Source: Streptomyces sp. NBC_01237 (lineage in GTDB: Bacteria > Actinomycetota > Actinomycetes > Streptomycetales > Streptomycetaceae). From it: DNA of 64,000 nt. The notes under the pieces were generated by a model. The model was not told where the DNA came from, did no database searches, and saw only the letters and a list, made by a program, of their open reading frames with translations. The stretch is taken from the NCBI RefSeq assembly GCF_035917275.1, contig NZ_CP108508.1, forward strand, positions 6,324,001-6,388,000, written 5' to 3'. A program made the translations under genes and the position numbers. Shown piece after piece: positions 35,742-45,180 of the stretch. Numbering within the stretch: position 1 is the first letter of the stretch; each line of letters begins with the position of its first letter.

Positions 35742-37019
35742 TCAGGACAGGTCGCTCAGCCCGGATCGCCGGGCGGCCTCGGAGAAGACCTCGACGGTGT
35801 CGGGCAGGGCGTCGATCTGCCGCCGGTATCCGTCGCGTGCCGTCGCCAGACGGTCCTGGGCGGCGGTGTCGTACAGCAGCTCCTCCAGCCGGCCGACGAC
35901 CGAGGGCTCGTCGAGGATCTCGGCGTGCGCGACCGCGTCCGCGAAGGGATTGCCTGCGTACAGCGGCCGGTAGATGGAGTTCCACCGCAGCGGCCACAGA
36001 TGGAATTCGGGCAGGGGCAGCGGGAACGCGTCCAGCCATTCCGCCACCTGCCCGGAGACTCCGCCCAGCGCGTCCGTGAGCACCGTGCGGCCGGCGCCGG
36101 GCGCCACCTCGATCCCGTTGACCGCGTAGAGACCCGGGACATCGGCGAAGACGGACCGCTCCAGTGCGGGGGAGGGGAGGTGGAAGGCCATCACCCCGTC
36201 CGCGGAACGGACCCAGTCGTCGTGTTCCGCGGGGCTGTAGGACGGCACCAGGTGGGTCCGCTCCGGGGGCAGCCGCCGGAACGCCTCCCACTCCGGTCCG
36301 AGCAGCAGGAAGTGGGTGCGCTCGGGCAGCTTCCCGAGATAACCGGCGATCAGCTCCGGCACCCGGCTGCCCAGCTCCCTGGTGATCCGGTCGCCCTTGG
36401 CCGCGATGATCCGCTGCCAGTCCATGGTGGGGACCACGAGGAGACGTTCGTCGTCGGACAGTCCGAGCGGGCCGCGTATCCGCTCCCGTTCGGCGGCCGG
36501 AGCCGGCCCGATCGTCCGGCTCAGCCGGTAGGGCAGGGCCTGGCCGTCACCGGGGGCCGGTTCCGGCCGGGCCACGGGGACCGGCCGCAGATGCGCGGGC
36601 ATGGACAGGATCCGGTCGTCCGCCCGTACGGGGCGGCCCAGGATCTCCAGCTCGAAGTCGGTGTTCGCCAGCTCGTACAGGTCCAGCGGAATGACCGGCA
36701 GGCCGAACTCCTCCACGCACCACGGGTCCGTCCGGTAGGCGTAGGTGAACGCGACCCAGTGCGCGACATAGTCGCTCAGCACGATCGCGTCCGGCCGGAA
36801 CTCCCCAACGACCCCGCGCAGTACGTCGAGGATGCCGGCGTCCATGGTGGGCGAGACGATCGTGTGGGCGTAGCCCGCGGCCCGCACCTGCTGTTCGTTG
36901 TAGGTGTCGACGATGAAGTGACTCTCCACGCCGGCGCTTCGGAGCTGGTTGGCGAGGTCGATACCGACGGTCGCCTCGTGGTGCTCCTTGACCACGGTCG
37001 CGAGAAACAACAGCCGCAT
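35742..37019 (-). CDS. Putative glycosyltransferase-like protein (GT-B-like)
   Basis: A 425-residue protein whose N-terminus (MRLLFLATVVKEHHEATVGI) and C-terminal parts (THFLLLGPEWEAFRRLP, VRSADGVMAFHLPSPALERS) look like the two Rossmann domains of a GT-B enzyme. It lacks the usual HHGGAGT-like nucleotide-sugar motif, so it is either a distant glycosyltransferase or a helper. Another, normal glycosyltransferase lies at 45,177. Start ATG at 37019, with a G-rich stretch upstream. Function unproven. Confidence 0.55.
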   Translation of the reverse strand: MRLLFLATVVKEHHEATVGIDLANQLRSAGVESHFIVDTYNEQQVRAAGYAHTIVSPTMDAGILDVLRGVVGEFRPDAIVLSDYVAHWVAFTYAYRTDPWCVEEFGLPVIPLDLYELANTDFELEILGRPVRADDRILSMPAHLRPVPVARPEPAPGDGQALPYRLSRTIGPAPAAERERIRGPLGLSDDERLLVVPTMDWQRIIAAKGDRITRELGSRVPELIAGYLGKLPERTHFLLLGPEWEAFRRLPPERTHLVPSYSPAEHDDWVRSADGVMAFHLPSPALERSVFADVPGLYAVNGIEVAPGAGRTVLTDALGGVSGQVAEWLDAFPLPLPEFHLWPLRWNSIYRPLYAGNPFADAVAHAEILDEPSVVGRLEELLYDTAAQDRLATARDGYRRQIDALPDTVEVFSEAARRSGLSDLS

Positions 37020-37164
37020 GACACGCCCCCGTTGACGGTATCGAGGCGGTGTCCGGCCGGTGCCGGCGAACCGCCCTGCTCTGCGGTGCACACCCTGCAC
37101 ACGATGGCTCTAAGCGCGCTGGACGGGGACTGGAGAGTTGGTGGACAGACGTTTGGGAGCGGCC

Positions 37165-37180
37165 ACGAGTAGGAATCGAG
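37165..37180 (+). promoter_or_regulatory. SARP-type repeat before the first acyltransferase
   Basis: ACGAG at 37165 and TCGAG at 37176 are 11 bp apart, 98 bp before the ATG at 37278. Confidence 0.5.
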
Positions 37181-37277
37181 CCACGGCGGTCAGGCTGGCC
37201 CTGTCCTCTCCGACGACGGGTTTTCGCCACCCCCACCGGGCCCGCCGCGGAGATGTCCCACCGCATGGAAGGTTTTT

Positions 37278-38465
37278 ATGAGCACGGCTGAGATCCGGTC
37301 CGCGGGAGAACGCCTTCCCACACTCACGGGGATGCGGTGGCTGGCCGCCCTCTCCGTCTTCGTCTACCACGCCGTCTGGGAGACCTTCCCGGCCCAGCTC
37401 TTCGGGGAGTCCGGGGGCCGGCTGGTGAGCAACCTCGGCTGGGTCGGGGTTTCGTTCTTCTTCGTGCTCAGCGGGTTCGTCCTGGCCTGGTCGGCCAAGC
37501 CCGGTGACACGGTGCGCCGCTTCTGGCGCCGGCGGCTGCTGAAGATCTACCCCAACCACCTGGTCACACTGGCGGCGGCACTCCTGCTGGCCCTGTGGGC
37601 GGGAGCGGAGGTCACCGGGGTGGTACCGGGGGCGCTGCTGATCCAGTCGTGGTGGTCCGACCCCACGATCTCCATGGGCGGCAACCCGGTGAGCTGGTCG
37701 CTCTCCTGCGAGCTGCTGTTCTACGCCTCGTTCCCGCTGTGGCGCAGGCTGATCGCCCGGATATCGCCGCACCACCTGTGGTACTGGGCGGCCGGGCTGG
37801 CGGCGGTGGTGATCTGTCTGCCGTTCGCGGCCGGGCTGCTGCCGGAGCGCCCGTATCTGCCCTGGGCACCCAACCCCGCCTGGCAGTTCTGGTTCGTCTA
37901 CGTGTTTCCCCTGACCCGCATGCTCGAGTTCGTCCTCGGCGTCCTGATGGCACGCATCGTGCGGGAGGGCCGCTGGGTGGGGCCGGGTCTGATCGGCGCG
38001 ACGGTCGCGATGGCGGCGGGCTACGCGCTCTCGCTCTACGTCCCGGTCCTGTTCGTGTTCGCGGCGGCGACCATCGTGCCCCTGGCCCTGCTGATCGGGG
38101 CCGGCGCGGTGGCCGACGTACGCGGAACCCCCTCACCCCTGCGCGGCAGAGTGATGGTCCGGCTGGGCGAGATCTCCTTCGCCTTCTACCTGTGGCACCA
38201 CATGGTGCTGACCCGGCTGACCGGGGCGTTCGAGAAGGAGCAGTGGAGCACCGCGGCGGCCACCGGGGTCGTGGCGCTGTCGCTGCTGGTGACGCTGGTC
38301 CTGGCGTGGCTGCTGCACGATCTGGTCGAGCAGCCCGTCATGCGCCGGTTCGGCCGTTCCGCACGAGGGAGGCGCACCCCGCCCGCGGGAGGCACCGGGG
38401 GAGAGGCCGCGCCGAAGGACGGCGAACGTCCTGAGCGCGAGTCCGCGGTCCCGCACGGCGGATAG
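37278..38465 (+). CDS. Membrane O-acyltransferase, acyltransferase-3 family (copy 1)
   Basis: A 395-residue integral membrane protein with about ten hydrophobic segments. The N-terminal family motif reads [16 protein letters not shown], followed by [14 protein letters not shown] and [15 protein letters not shown]; the segment [15 protein letters not shown] lies near the end. Relatives in antibiotic clusters (MdmB, AcyA) acylate sugars or hydroxyls of macrolides. A GGAAGG ribosome binding site lies before the ATG at 37278. It closely resembles the gene at 40,671. Confidence 0.88.
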   Translation: MSTAEIRSAGERLPTLTGMRWLAALSVFVYHAVWETFPAQLFGESGGRLVSNLGWVGVSFFFVLSGFVLAWSAKPGDTVRRFWRRRLLKIYPNHLVTLAAALLLALWAGAEVTGVVPGALLIQSWWSDPTISMGGNPVSWSLSCELLFYASFPLWRRLIARISPHHLWYWAAGLAAVVICLPFAAGLLPERPYLPWAPNPAWQFWFVYVFPLTRMLEFVLGVLMARIVREGRWVGPGLIGATVAMAAGYALSLYVPVLFVFAAATIVPLALLIGAGAVADVRGTPSPLRGRVMVRLGEISFAFYLWHHMVLTRLTGAFEKEQWSTAAATGVVALSLLVTLVLAWLLHDLVEQPVMRRFGRSARGRRTPPAGGTGGEAAPKDGERPERESAVPHGG

Positions 38466-38482
38466 CCGTCCCGACGAAGGGT

Positions 38483-38513
38483 GCTGCTCCCGGCCATCCG
38501 GGCCGGGAGCAGC
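38483..38513. terminator. Bidirectional terminator
   Basis: A perfect 13-bp inverted repeat (38483-38495 with 38501-38513) with a 5-base loop sits between the convergent acyltransferase and SDR genes. Confidence 0.85.
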
Positions 38514-38520
38514 GCGCGTG

Positions 38521-39348
38521 TCATTCCGGCCAGTGGATCGACTCGACGCTTCCGTCGGGTGCGAACCTGCGCAGCCGCTGTACATAGAGGTCTTCCTGTT
38601 CGATCTCCTTGATCCGCGACATCAGCAGATCCAGATCGTCCTCCGCGGAGAGGTAGCGGCCCGCGAGCGCGTCGTAGGCCCCGGAGGCCAGCTTGGTGAC
38701 CAGGTCCCCGCTCAGCTCGACGGGAGTCCAGGAGGTATCCGGATACCGGTCGACGAACTGCTCCGTCATCGAGGTACGGACGAGCCCGGGGTTGATGGCG
38801 AACGTCCGGACGGCAGCGCCCTGCTCGGCCAGCGCGATGGAGAGCGACTCCGTCAGGCGGACCACGGCGTTCTTGCTCAGGTTGTAGGAGTTCAGCGGCA
38901 TGGGGATCACCCCGCCGTCGCTGCCGACACTGATGATCCGGCCGCCCCCGGCGGCGAGCATCGCGGGCAGCACGGCCCTGCTGCACACCAGCGTCCCGAA
39001 GAGGTTGATCTCCACGGTCCGCCACCACGCGCCGAGGTCCGCCTCCCACAGCGGGGGCTCGTCGGGGGCGTAACCGCCCGCGTTGTTCACCAGCAGGGTC
39101 GCCGGGCCGAAGCGCTCGTGGGCCTCGGCGACCGCGCGGCCGACGGCCTGCTCATCGGTGACGTCCGCGACGGCGGTGTGCACCCGTGCGCCACCGGGGT
39201 CGGCGAGGGCGGCCGTCCGCTCCAGTTGGGCGTGATCGCGGGCGATCACCGTGACCCGGGCCCCGGCGGAGGCGAGGGCGACGGCGATCTCCCTTCCGAT
39301 GCCGCGCCCCCCTCCGGTCACCAACGCTGTCTGGTTCGAGAGATCCAT
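38521..39348 (-). CDS. Short-chain dehydrogenase/reductase (tailoring)
   Basis: A 275-residue classical SDR: cofactor motif [13 protein letters not shown], catalytic Ser in ISVGSDGG and the YxxxK pair in SYNLSKNAV. The ATG at 39348 has GGAG six bases upstream; an in-frame ATG at 39363 is possible. It is not the ActIII-type polyketide ketoreductase (that is at 52,931). It could reduce a quinone, a side chain or the 4-keto group of a sugar; sugar 4-ketoreductases are usually of the extended SDR type, so this is uncertain. Confidence 0.85.
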   Translation of the reverse strand: MDLSNQTALVTGGGRGIGREIAVALASAGARVTVIARDHAQLERTAALADPGGARVHTAVADVTDEQAVGRAVAEAHERFGPATLLVNNAGGYAPDEPPLWEADLGAWWRTVEINLFGTLVCSRAVLPAMLAAGGGRIISVGSDGGVIPMPLNSYNLSKNAVVRLTESLSIALAEQGAAVRTFAINPGLVRTSMTEQFVDRYPDTSWTPVELSGDLVTKLASGAYDALAGRYLSAEDDLDLLMSRIKEIEQEDLYVQRLRRFAPDGSVESIHWPE

Positions 39349-39678
39349 GATCGACTCCGGCATCAGGGGACGGGAAGGCGGCGCGTCGGGCGGTGCCTGC
39401 CGCCGGATCGCGCGCGGGGCGACTCTCGCCCGTCGGAATCGAGCACCGGTGGAGGCCCGCTCGGGCGGCGCCACGAGCGGGCTTCGAGCCGGCTTCGAGT
39501 GAGCCGCGAGAGTCTTCGACGGTCGCTGTCCCGCGACGCCGCACCCGAACGCGGAGAACGGAGTCCGCGATGCCGGTTCGAGGAAGCCTCCACCGCCGTA
39601 CCGCAGTCTCGGGCCGTCATGAGTCAACGAGCGCGTTCTCCCGATGCGGGGGACGCGCCACGTGAGCGAGGTGCCAGC
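39349..39678. promoter_or_regulatory. 330-bp divergent promoter region with SARP array
   Basis: No gene is seen here. The region separates the SDR (minus) from the RmlA operon (plus) and holds the densest SARP-like repeat array of the cluster at 39473-39520, plus a lone TCGAG at 39439. Confidence 0.6.
39473..39520 (+). promoter_or_regulatory. Five-unit SARP-type repeat array
   Basis: ACGAG (39473), TCGAG (39484), TCGAG (39495), GCGAG (39506) and TCGAC (39516) follow each other at 11, 11, 11 and 10 bp, all on the plus strand, 159 bp before the RmlA start. Confidence 0.7.
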
Positions 39679-40611
39679 TTGAAGGGAATCATCCTGGCCG
39701 GCGGTAGCGGGACGCGACTGCACCCGATCACCCTCGGTCTCTCGAAGCAACTGCTGCCTGTGTACGACAAGCCGATGATCTACTACCCGCTGTCGGTCCT
39801 CATGCTGGCCGGTATCCGGGACATCCTCATCATCAGCACCCCCGAGGACCTGCCGCACTTCCGCAGGCTGCTCGGCGACGGCAACTCCCTCGGAATCGAG
39901 CTGAGTTACGCGCAGCAGCCGGAACCGCGCGGGCTGGCCGAGGCGTTCGTCATCGGGGCACGGCACATCGGCTCCGGCCCGGTCGCGCTCGTGCTGGGCG
40001 ACAACATCTTCCACGGCCCCGGTTTCTCCGGGCTGCTGCGCAGCCATGTGCCGCACACCGACGGGTGTCTGCTGTTCGGCTATCCGGTCAAGGACCCCGA
40101 GCGGTACGGGATCGCCGAGGCCGACGAGTTCGGCCGGCTGCTCTCCATCGAGGAGAAGCCGCGGCGTCCGGCGTCCAACCGCGCCATCACCGGGCTGTAC
40201 TTCTACGACAACGACGTGGTCGCCATCGCCAGGGACCTGCGCCCGTCGGCGCGCGGGGAGCTGGAGATCACCGATGTGAACCGCCACTACCTGGAGCGGG
40301 GCAAGGCCGCGCTGGTCGACCTCGGCCGGGGGTTCACCTGGCTGGACACCGGGACGCACGACTCCCTCCTGGAGGCGTCCCAGTACATCCAGATCCTGGA
40401 GCGCAGGCAGGGACTGCGCATCGCCTGTATCGAGGAGGTGGCGCTGCGCATGGGATTCATCGACGCGGACCAGTGTCACCGGCTCGGCGTCGGCCTGGCG
40501 AAGTCCGGATACGGCCAGTACATCGTGTCCGTGGCCGAGGCGGTACGTGCCGCGGGCGGAGGACGCGGAGAGCGGTCCTCCGAGTACGGGATCAGGGCAC
40601 TCGCCGTATGA
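39679..40611 (+). CDS. rmlA: Glucose-1-phosphate thymidylyltransferase
   Basis: A 310-residue enzyme making dTDP-glucose, the first step of deoxysugar supply. The signature is [11 protein letters not shown], followed by [18 protein letters not shown] and the active-site regions VLGDNIFHG and EEKPRRP. The TTG at 39679 was chosen because the protein then begins LKGIILAGG, as in its family (MKGIILAGG), with GAGG seven bases upstream; an ATG at 39619 is in frame but would add 20 unconserved residues. The stop overlaps a start at 40608 (ATGA), so the next gene is in the same operon. Confidence 0.93.
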   Translation: MKGIILAGGSGTRLHPITLGLSKQLLPVYDKPMIYYPLSVLMLAGIRDILIISTPEDLPHFRRLLGDGNSLGIELSYAQQPEPRGLAEAFVIGARHIGSGPVALVLGDNIFHGPGFSGLLRSHVPHTDGCLLFGYPVKDPERYGIAEADEFGRLLSIEEKPRRPASNRAITGLYFYDNDVVAIARDLRPSARGELEITDVNRHYLERGKAALVDLGRGFTWLDTGTHDSLLEASQYIQILERRQGLRIACIEEVALRMGFIDADQCHRLGVGLAKSGYGQYIVSVAEAVRAAGGGRGERSSEYGIRALAV

Positions 40612-40670
40612 GCCTCCCTGACACCGCCCGCGAACGGCCCGAACCCGCCCGCGAATCAAAGGAATTCGGC

Positions 40671-41837
40671 ATGGCAGACCACGACCGGACCGGAACCCTC
40701 CCACGGAGACCCGCCACGCTGCCCGCGCTCACCGGCATGCGGTGGGTGGCGGCCATGCTGGTGTTCGCGACCCACATCTCGCTGTCCTGGATCTTCCCCG
40801 GCGAGGGCGTGAACGAGGCGCTGGCGGAGTACGTCTCCACGCTCGGCTTCATCGGAGTGCAGTTCTTCTTCATCCTCAGCGGCTTCGTCCTCACCTGGTC
40901 CGCGCGCCCGGGTGACCACTGGCGCGGCTTCTGGCGCCGCCGGATGGTGAAGATCCTCCCCAACCACCTCGTGACCTGGCTGGCCGGCCTGATCCTGATG
41001 GCCGGAGCCGGTGTGGCGCTCACCGCCAAGGCGGCGATCCCCAGCCTTCTGCTCATCAAGCCCTGGTTCCCCGACTTCACCGTCGTCGTGGGGATCAACG
41101 GGCCGAGCTGGTCGATCGCCGTGGAACTGATCTTCTACCTCTCCTTCCCCTGGCTGCTCGTGCTGGTCAACCGGATACGGCCGGAGCGGCTGTGGCTGTG
41201 GGCCGGGATGCTCTTCGCCGGGATCGTGGCGATCCCGTTCATCGCGACCCTGCTGCCCGACAACCCCAGGGTCGATCTCTACGACGTCTCCTGGTGGAAG
41301 TACTGGTTCGTCAACTTCCTCCCGCCGAGCCGCGTCTTCGAGTTCGTGATCGGCATGGTGATGGCACGGATCGTGATGACCGGCCGCTACCTCCGGCTGC
41401 CGCTGCCGCTCGCCCTTCTCACCGTGGTGCCCGGATACCTGGTCACCCTGTGGCTGCCCAGCCCCTTCGACATGGTCGTTCCCTGCGTCATCCCGCTCGC
41501 GCTGGTGGTGGCCAGTGCCGCCACGGCCGATGTGGCGGGCCGGGAGGGCTTCTTCGCCAGCCGCCCGATGGTGTGGCTCGGGGAGATCTCCTTCGCCTTC
41601 TACATGGTGCACATGCTGGTCCTCTACTACGGTCCCATGAAGTTCGGTTCCGGCCGCCAGTGGGAGCTGCTCCCGGCGCTCGGCATCGTGGCGCTCTCCT
41701 TCGTCATCGCCCTCGGCCTCGCCTGGCTGCTGTACCGGCTCGTCGAGATCCCCGCAATGCTCCGCTGGTCCCGTACGCGCCGCTCACCCGACGCGACGGA
41801 CGAGCGGCTCCCGCTCGTCGATTCGCACAAGCAGTGA
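40671..41837 (+). CDS. Membrane O-acyltransferase, acyltransferase-3 family (copy 2)
   Basis: A 388-residue paralogue of the gene at 37,278 with the same landmarks: ALTGMRWVAAMLVFATH, FFFILSGFVLTWS, GFWRRRMVKILPNHLV and [18 protein letters not shown]. The length equals that of MdmB-type macrolide acyltransferases. An in-frame ATG at 40608 overlaps the rmlA stop, but AAAGGA seven bases before the ATG at 40671 and alignment with copy 1 favour the latter. It would transfer an acyl group from acyl-CoA across or at the membrane; the acceptor may be the sugar. Confidence 0.87.
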   Translation: MADHDRTGTLPRRPATLPALTGMRWVAAMLVFATHISLSWIFPGEGVNEALAEYVSTLGFIGVQFFFILSGFVLTWSARPGDHWRGFWRRRMVKILPNHLVTWLAGLILMAGAGVALTAKAAIPSLLLIKPWFPDFTVVVGINGPSWSIAVELIFYLSFPWLLVLVNRIRPERLWLWAGMLFAGIVAIPFIATLLPDNPRVDLYDVSWWKYWFVNFLPPSRVFEFVIGMVMARIVMTGRYLRLPLPLALLTVVPGYLVTLWLPSPFDMVVPCVIPLALVVASAATADVAGREGFFASRPMVWLGEISFAFYMVHMLVLYYGPMKFGSGRQWELLPALGIVALSFVIALGLAWLLYRLVEIPAMLRWSRTRRSPDATDERLPLVDSHKQ

Positions 41838-41922
41838 ACCGACGGCACCCCCGCCCCCTCGCCGGGGCGCGCATCAAGAAATGTCCGGCCCCCACGGCCG
41901 GATACAAGTTGGAGGAGTTCGT

Positions 41923-42843
41923 ATGAAGATGAAAGCCGCAGCGTTCGCAGAGTTCGGGACCGCGGATGTCCTGCGCACGACCGAACTGGACGCGCCGCAG
42001 GCCGGTCCCGGCCAGGTGCGGGTGAACGTCAAGGCAGCCGGCGTCATGCCGTACGACCCCGCGGTACGCGCCGGCTGGACCCCGGCCGGGTACACGATGA
42101 ACTTCCCCGAGATCCCCGGCAATGAGTTCGCCGGAGTCATCGACGAGATCGGCGAGGGAGTCACCGGATTCGCCGTGGGCGACGAGGTGCTCGGCTTCAG
42201 CATGCTCAAGTGCTACGCCGAGTACCTGGCCGTCGGCGCCGACCAGATCGTGCGCAAGCCCGCGGGCATGACCTGGGAGGCCGCGGGCGGCTTCCCCGGC
42301 AACGCACAGGGCGCCGCGCTCGCCATGGAGGTCCTCGCGGTCGGGGAGGGGGACACCCTGCTCATCCACGGTGCCTCCGGTGGCCTCGGCACCCTCACCA
42401 TCCAGCTCGCGAAGCGGCTGGGCGCGGCCGCGGTCATCGCGACCGCGAGCGAGCCCAACCACGAGTACCTGCGTTCCCTCGGCGCCATCCCGGTGGCGTA
42501 CGGGGAAGGCGTCGTGGACCGGGTGCGGGCCGCCGCGCCCCAGGGTGTGGACGCCGCCCTCGACCTGGCCGGCGAGGAGGCCCTGCGCGCCTCGGTCGAG
42601 CTGGTCGAGGACCGGAAGCGGATCGGCACCATGGTCGCCTACCACCTCCACGAGGAGCTGGGCGTCCAGGTGGTGCGCGGTGAGCGCACCGCGGAGCGGC
42701 TCGCGGGCATGGTGGAGCGTTACGACCGCGGCGAGCTCACGGTCCACCTGCGCGAGGTCTACCCGCTGGACCGGGCGGCCGACGCGCACCGTGACGTCGA
42801 GAGCGGCCACGGCCGGGGCAAGGTCGTCATCTCCATCGGCTGA
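41923..42843 (+). CDS. ActVI-ORF2-like enoyl reductase (MDR family, RED2)
   Basis: A 306-residue zinc-independent medium-chain dehydrogenase of the quinone oxidoreductase type. Cofactor motif GASGGLGTLTIQLAKRLGA (about residues 150-168); the N-terminal part contains PGNEFAGVIDEIGEGV. In actinorhodin, ActVI-ORF2 reduces the enol double bond of the pyran ring to give DNPA, working after ActVI-ORF1; both partners are present here. GGAGGAG precedes the ATG at 41923. It probably shares a transcript with rmlA and the acyltransferase. Confidence 0.87.
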   Translation: MKMKAAAFAEFGTADVLRTTELDAPQAGPGQVRVNVKAAGVMPYDPAVRAGWTPAGYTMNFPEIPGNEFAGVIDEIGEGVTGFAVGDEVLGFSMLKCYAEYLAVGADQIVRKPAGMTWEAAGGFPGNAQGAALAMEVLAVGEGDTLLIHGASGGLGTLTIQLAKRLGAAAVIATASEPNHEYLRSLGAIPVAYGEGVVDRVRAAAPQGVDAALDLAGEEALRASVELVEDRKRIGTMVAYHLHEELGVQVVRGERTAERLAGMVERYDRGELTVHLREVYPLDRAADAHRDVESGHGRGKVVISIG

Positions 42844-42883
42844 GTCGCCGCGGTGACGTCCGAGAGGTGAGGACGGCAACGGG

Positions 42884-42917
42884 TGAGGGGATGGCTCCCG
42901 CGGGAGCCATCCCCTCA
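42884..42917. terminator. Bidirectional terminator
   Basis: A perfect inverted repeat, 15 bp per arm (42884-42898 with 42903-42917) with loop CGCG, lies between the convergent enoyl reductase and NTF2 genes. Confidence 0.88.
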
Positions 42918-42935
42918 TTCCTGCCCTCGGTCGGG

Positions 42936-43388
42936 TCAGGCCGCGCGGCCGTCCAGGGTGAGGTTGCGGTGGGACACCTTCCATCCGCCGTCCCGCTTCA
43001 CCAGGACGTCCTCCATGACGACGCTCGCGTGGATGTTCAGCGCGCCGCCGGTCGGCGTGTGCATTGCCAGCGAATAGGCGCGCACATGCAGACTGCCGTC
43101 GTCCTGGGGCCGCACGTCGAGCATGCCGAGCCAGTGCCGGAAGAAGTCCAGGCCCTTCTCCACGACCTCGTCGGCACGGGCGAGAACCTGCTTGCGGATG
43201 ACGTCACGCCCCTGCAGCGCGACACCGGTGATCTGGTCGAACACGGCGTCCTCGGTGAACAGCTCGGCCCACTCCGCGATCCTGGTCTGGTCGAGCAGGC
43301 CCAGCTGGCGGACGTAGTACTGCTGTATCTCCGTGTAGAGCTCCGGGGAGACGAAGGCGTCGGCGGTGAAGTTCTTCGGCTGGGTCAT
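42936..43388 (-). CDS. ActVI-ORFA-like NTF2/SnoaL-fold protein (copy B)
   Basis: A 150-residue paralogue of the protein at 32,219. The shared core is strong: LFTEDAVF, RHWLGMLDVRPQDDGSLH, LAMHTPTGGAL and SHRNLTLDG. Compared with copy A, the N-terminal tail is shorter. It is the last gene of the minus-strand operon that begins with the glycosyltransferase, so the two paralogues are in different transcription units. In actinorhodin a single ActVI-ORFA is found; why two are kept here is unknown. Confidence 0.85.
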   Translation of the reverse strand: MTQPKNFTADAFVSPELYTEIQQYYVRQLGLLDQTRIAEWAELFTEDAVFDQITGVALQGRDVIRKQVLARADEVVEKGLDFFRHWLGMLDVRPQDDGSLHVRAYSLAMHTPTGGALNIHASVVMEDVLVKRDGGWKVSHRNLTLDGRAA

Positions 43389-43450
43389 CTGAACTGCCTT
43401 TCCGGTGAGGGGAACAGAGGGAATCCGTGGTGCGGCCGTCGGCCGGGCCG

Positions 43451-44584
43451 TCAGCTCCGGGAGGCGACGGCCTTGCGGAGCGCGGTGGCCACCTCGCGCA
43501 CCTGGGCGTCGTCGAGGCTGTGGTGCAGCGGCAGGCAGAGCGTGCGCTCCGAGGCCCGCTCGGCGTCCGGAAGCACGAGGTTGGAGCCATAGGCGGGGAC
43601 CTTGTGCAGCGGCGGGTAGCGGAAGGTCGTGTAGATGCCGGAGGCGTAGAGTTCGGCGGCCACCTCGTCCCGCAGGGCGGCGTCCATCTGCACCCAGTAG
43701 AAGTAGTGCGACGTCTCGTGGCCCTCCGGCAGGGCCGGGGGCAGCACGAGGCCCTCCACGCCCGCCAGTTCGCTGTTGTAGAGCTCCACCGACCGGGCGC
43801 GGTGCCGGACGAACTCCGGCAGCTTGCCGAGCTGAACGGTGCCGATCGCCGCAGTCAGGTCATTGCCGATCACGCGCCGGGCGAACTCCTGCACATCCAG
43901 CTCCCACCAGCGGTGGGAGACCCTGGCGCCGGCGAATCCGCTGGACTGCCCCAGCCCGTGGTACGCCAGCCGGCGGGCCTGGCGCGCCTTCTCGGGGTCC
44001 TTGACGTACAGCATCCCGCCGTCCCCGGTGACCAGGATCTTCATCGCGTCGAAGCTCCACACGGAGATGTCGCCGAAGGTGCCGACGGCCTGTCCGTCGA
44101 CGCGGGAGGCGACCGCGCACGCCGCGTCCTCGATCAGCGGGATACCGAGTTCGCGGCAGCGCGCGGCGATGCGCGCGATGTCGCCCGGGTAGCCGCCGTA
44201 GTTCAGGACGACGACCGCCCGGGTCCGCTCGGTGAGGGCGCCCTCGATGTGCTCCACGGTCGGGTTGAGGGTGCGCGGATCGACGTCGCAGAAGACGGGC
44301 AGGGCGCCCGAGCCGGCGACGGCGTTGGCCGCGGCCACGAAGCTGATCGACGGCATGACGACCTCGTCGCCCTCGCCCAGTCCCAGCAGCTCGACGGCGA
44401 GGAACAGCCCGGCGGTGCAGGAGTTGATGAAGACGGTGTGCTCGGCCCCGACACCGATGTGCTCGGCGAAACCCGCCTCGAACTCCTTGCTCCGGGGGCC
44501 GTGCCCGAGCCAGTTGCTCTCGAACACCGCCTTGACCGCGGCGAGTTCCTCCTCGCCCAGCTGCGGCTGGAAAACATTGATCAT
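43451..44584 (-). CDS. NDP-4-keto-hexose 4-aminotransferase (DegT/DnrJ/EryC1, SpnR-like)
   Basis: A 377-residue PLP aminotransferase. The PLP Lys is in WSFDAMKILVTGDGG, and PSISFVAAANAVAGSG and LIEDAACAVAS are conserved. The pattern matches the SpnR-type enzymes that place an amino group at C-4 of 2,3,6-trideoxy sugars (forosamine path); this fits the presence of 2,3- and 3,4-dehydratases. A 3-aminotransferase is less likely since C-3 is deoxygenated. The ATG overlaps the RmlC stop (ATGA). Confidence 0.88.
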   Translation of the reverse strand: MINVFQPQLGEEELAAVKAVFESNWLGHGPRSKEFEAGFAEHIGVGAEHTVFINSCTAGLFLAVELLGLGEGDEVVMPSISFVAAANAVAGSGALPVFCDVDPRTLNPTVEHIEGALTERTRAVVVLNYGGYPGDIARIAARCRELGIPLIEDAACAVASRVDGQAVGTFGDISVWSFDAMKILVTGDGGMLYVKDPEKARQARRLAYHGLGQSSGFAGARVSHRWWELDVQEFARRVIGNDLTAAIGTVQLGKLPEFVRHRARSVELYNSELAGVEGLVLPPALPEGHETSHYFYWVQMDAALRDEVAAELYASGIYTTFRYPPLHKVPAYGSNLVLPDAERASERTLCLPLHHSLDDAQVREVATALRKAVASRS

Positions 44585-45180
44585 CGCATTCCTCCGTACA
44601 CATCGAAGATGTCTTCCTGCCAGGTCGGCAGTGTTCCTGCGGCCAGCGCCCGGGCCAGCGAGGGGGCGCCGGCGTCCTTCGGGGAGAGCAGAGGGGCGCC
44701 GGTGAGCCCCCAGGGCAGGTCGAGTTCCGGGTCGAGCGGATCGATCTCGAACTGGGTGCCGGGGACGTACCGGCTGGACAGGACGTAGCAGATGCAGGCG
44801 TCGTCGCTGAGTGCGAGGAAGCCGTGGCCGAGACCTTCGGGGACATACACGGCCGTTCCCGCGCGGGCGTCCAGGACGTTCACGGCGTGCCGGCCGAACG
44901 TCGGCGAGCCGACCCGCAGGTCGACGACCATGTCGAGCAGCGTGCCGCTCACACAGGTGACGTACTTCGCCTGCCCCGGCGGAATGGTCACGCCATGGAT
45001 GCCCCGCAGCGTACGCGCGCGGGACACCGAGTAGTTGATCTGCTCGACGGTGAACGTCCGCCCCGTGACCTCGCGCAGCGCGTCGGTCCGAAACCCCTCG
45101 AAGAAACTGCCCCGTTCGTCGAGATGGGGCGTGGGAGTGATCAGCAGCGCGCCGGGGACGTCCAGCTCGGTGATCCTCAT
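44581..45180 (-). CDS. rmlC: dTDP-4-keto-6-deoxyhexose 3,5-epimerase (RmlC-like)
   Basis: A 199-residue cupin epimerase. The active-site His and Lys are in LRGIHGVTIPPGQAKYVTC and the catalytic Tyr in CYVLSSRYVPGT. Inversion at C-5 moves the sugar to the L series; in 3-deoxy sugars only the C-5 change matters. It overlaps the glycosyltransferase stop upstream and the aminotransferase start downstream, so all three are tightly coupled. Confidence 0.92.
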   Translation of the reverse strand: MRITELDVPGALLITPTPHLDERGSFFEGFRTDALREVTGRTFTVEQINYSVSRARTLRGIHGVTIPPGQAKYVTCVSGTLLDMVVDLRVGSPTFGRHAVNVLDARAGTAVYVPEGLGHGFLALSDDACICYVLSSRYVPGTQFEIDPLDPELDLPWGLTGAPLLSPKDAGAPSLARALAAGTLPTWQEDIFDVYGGMR

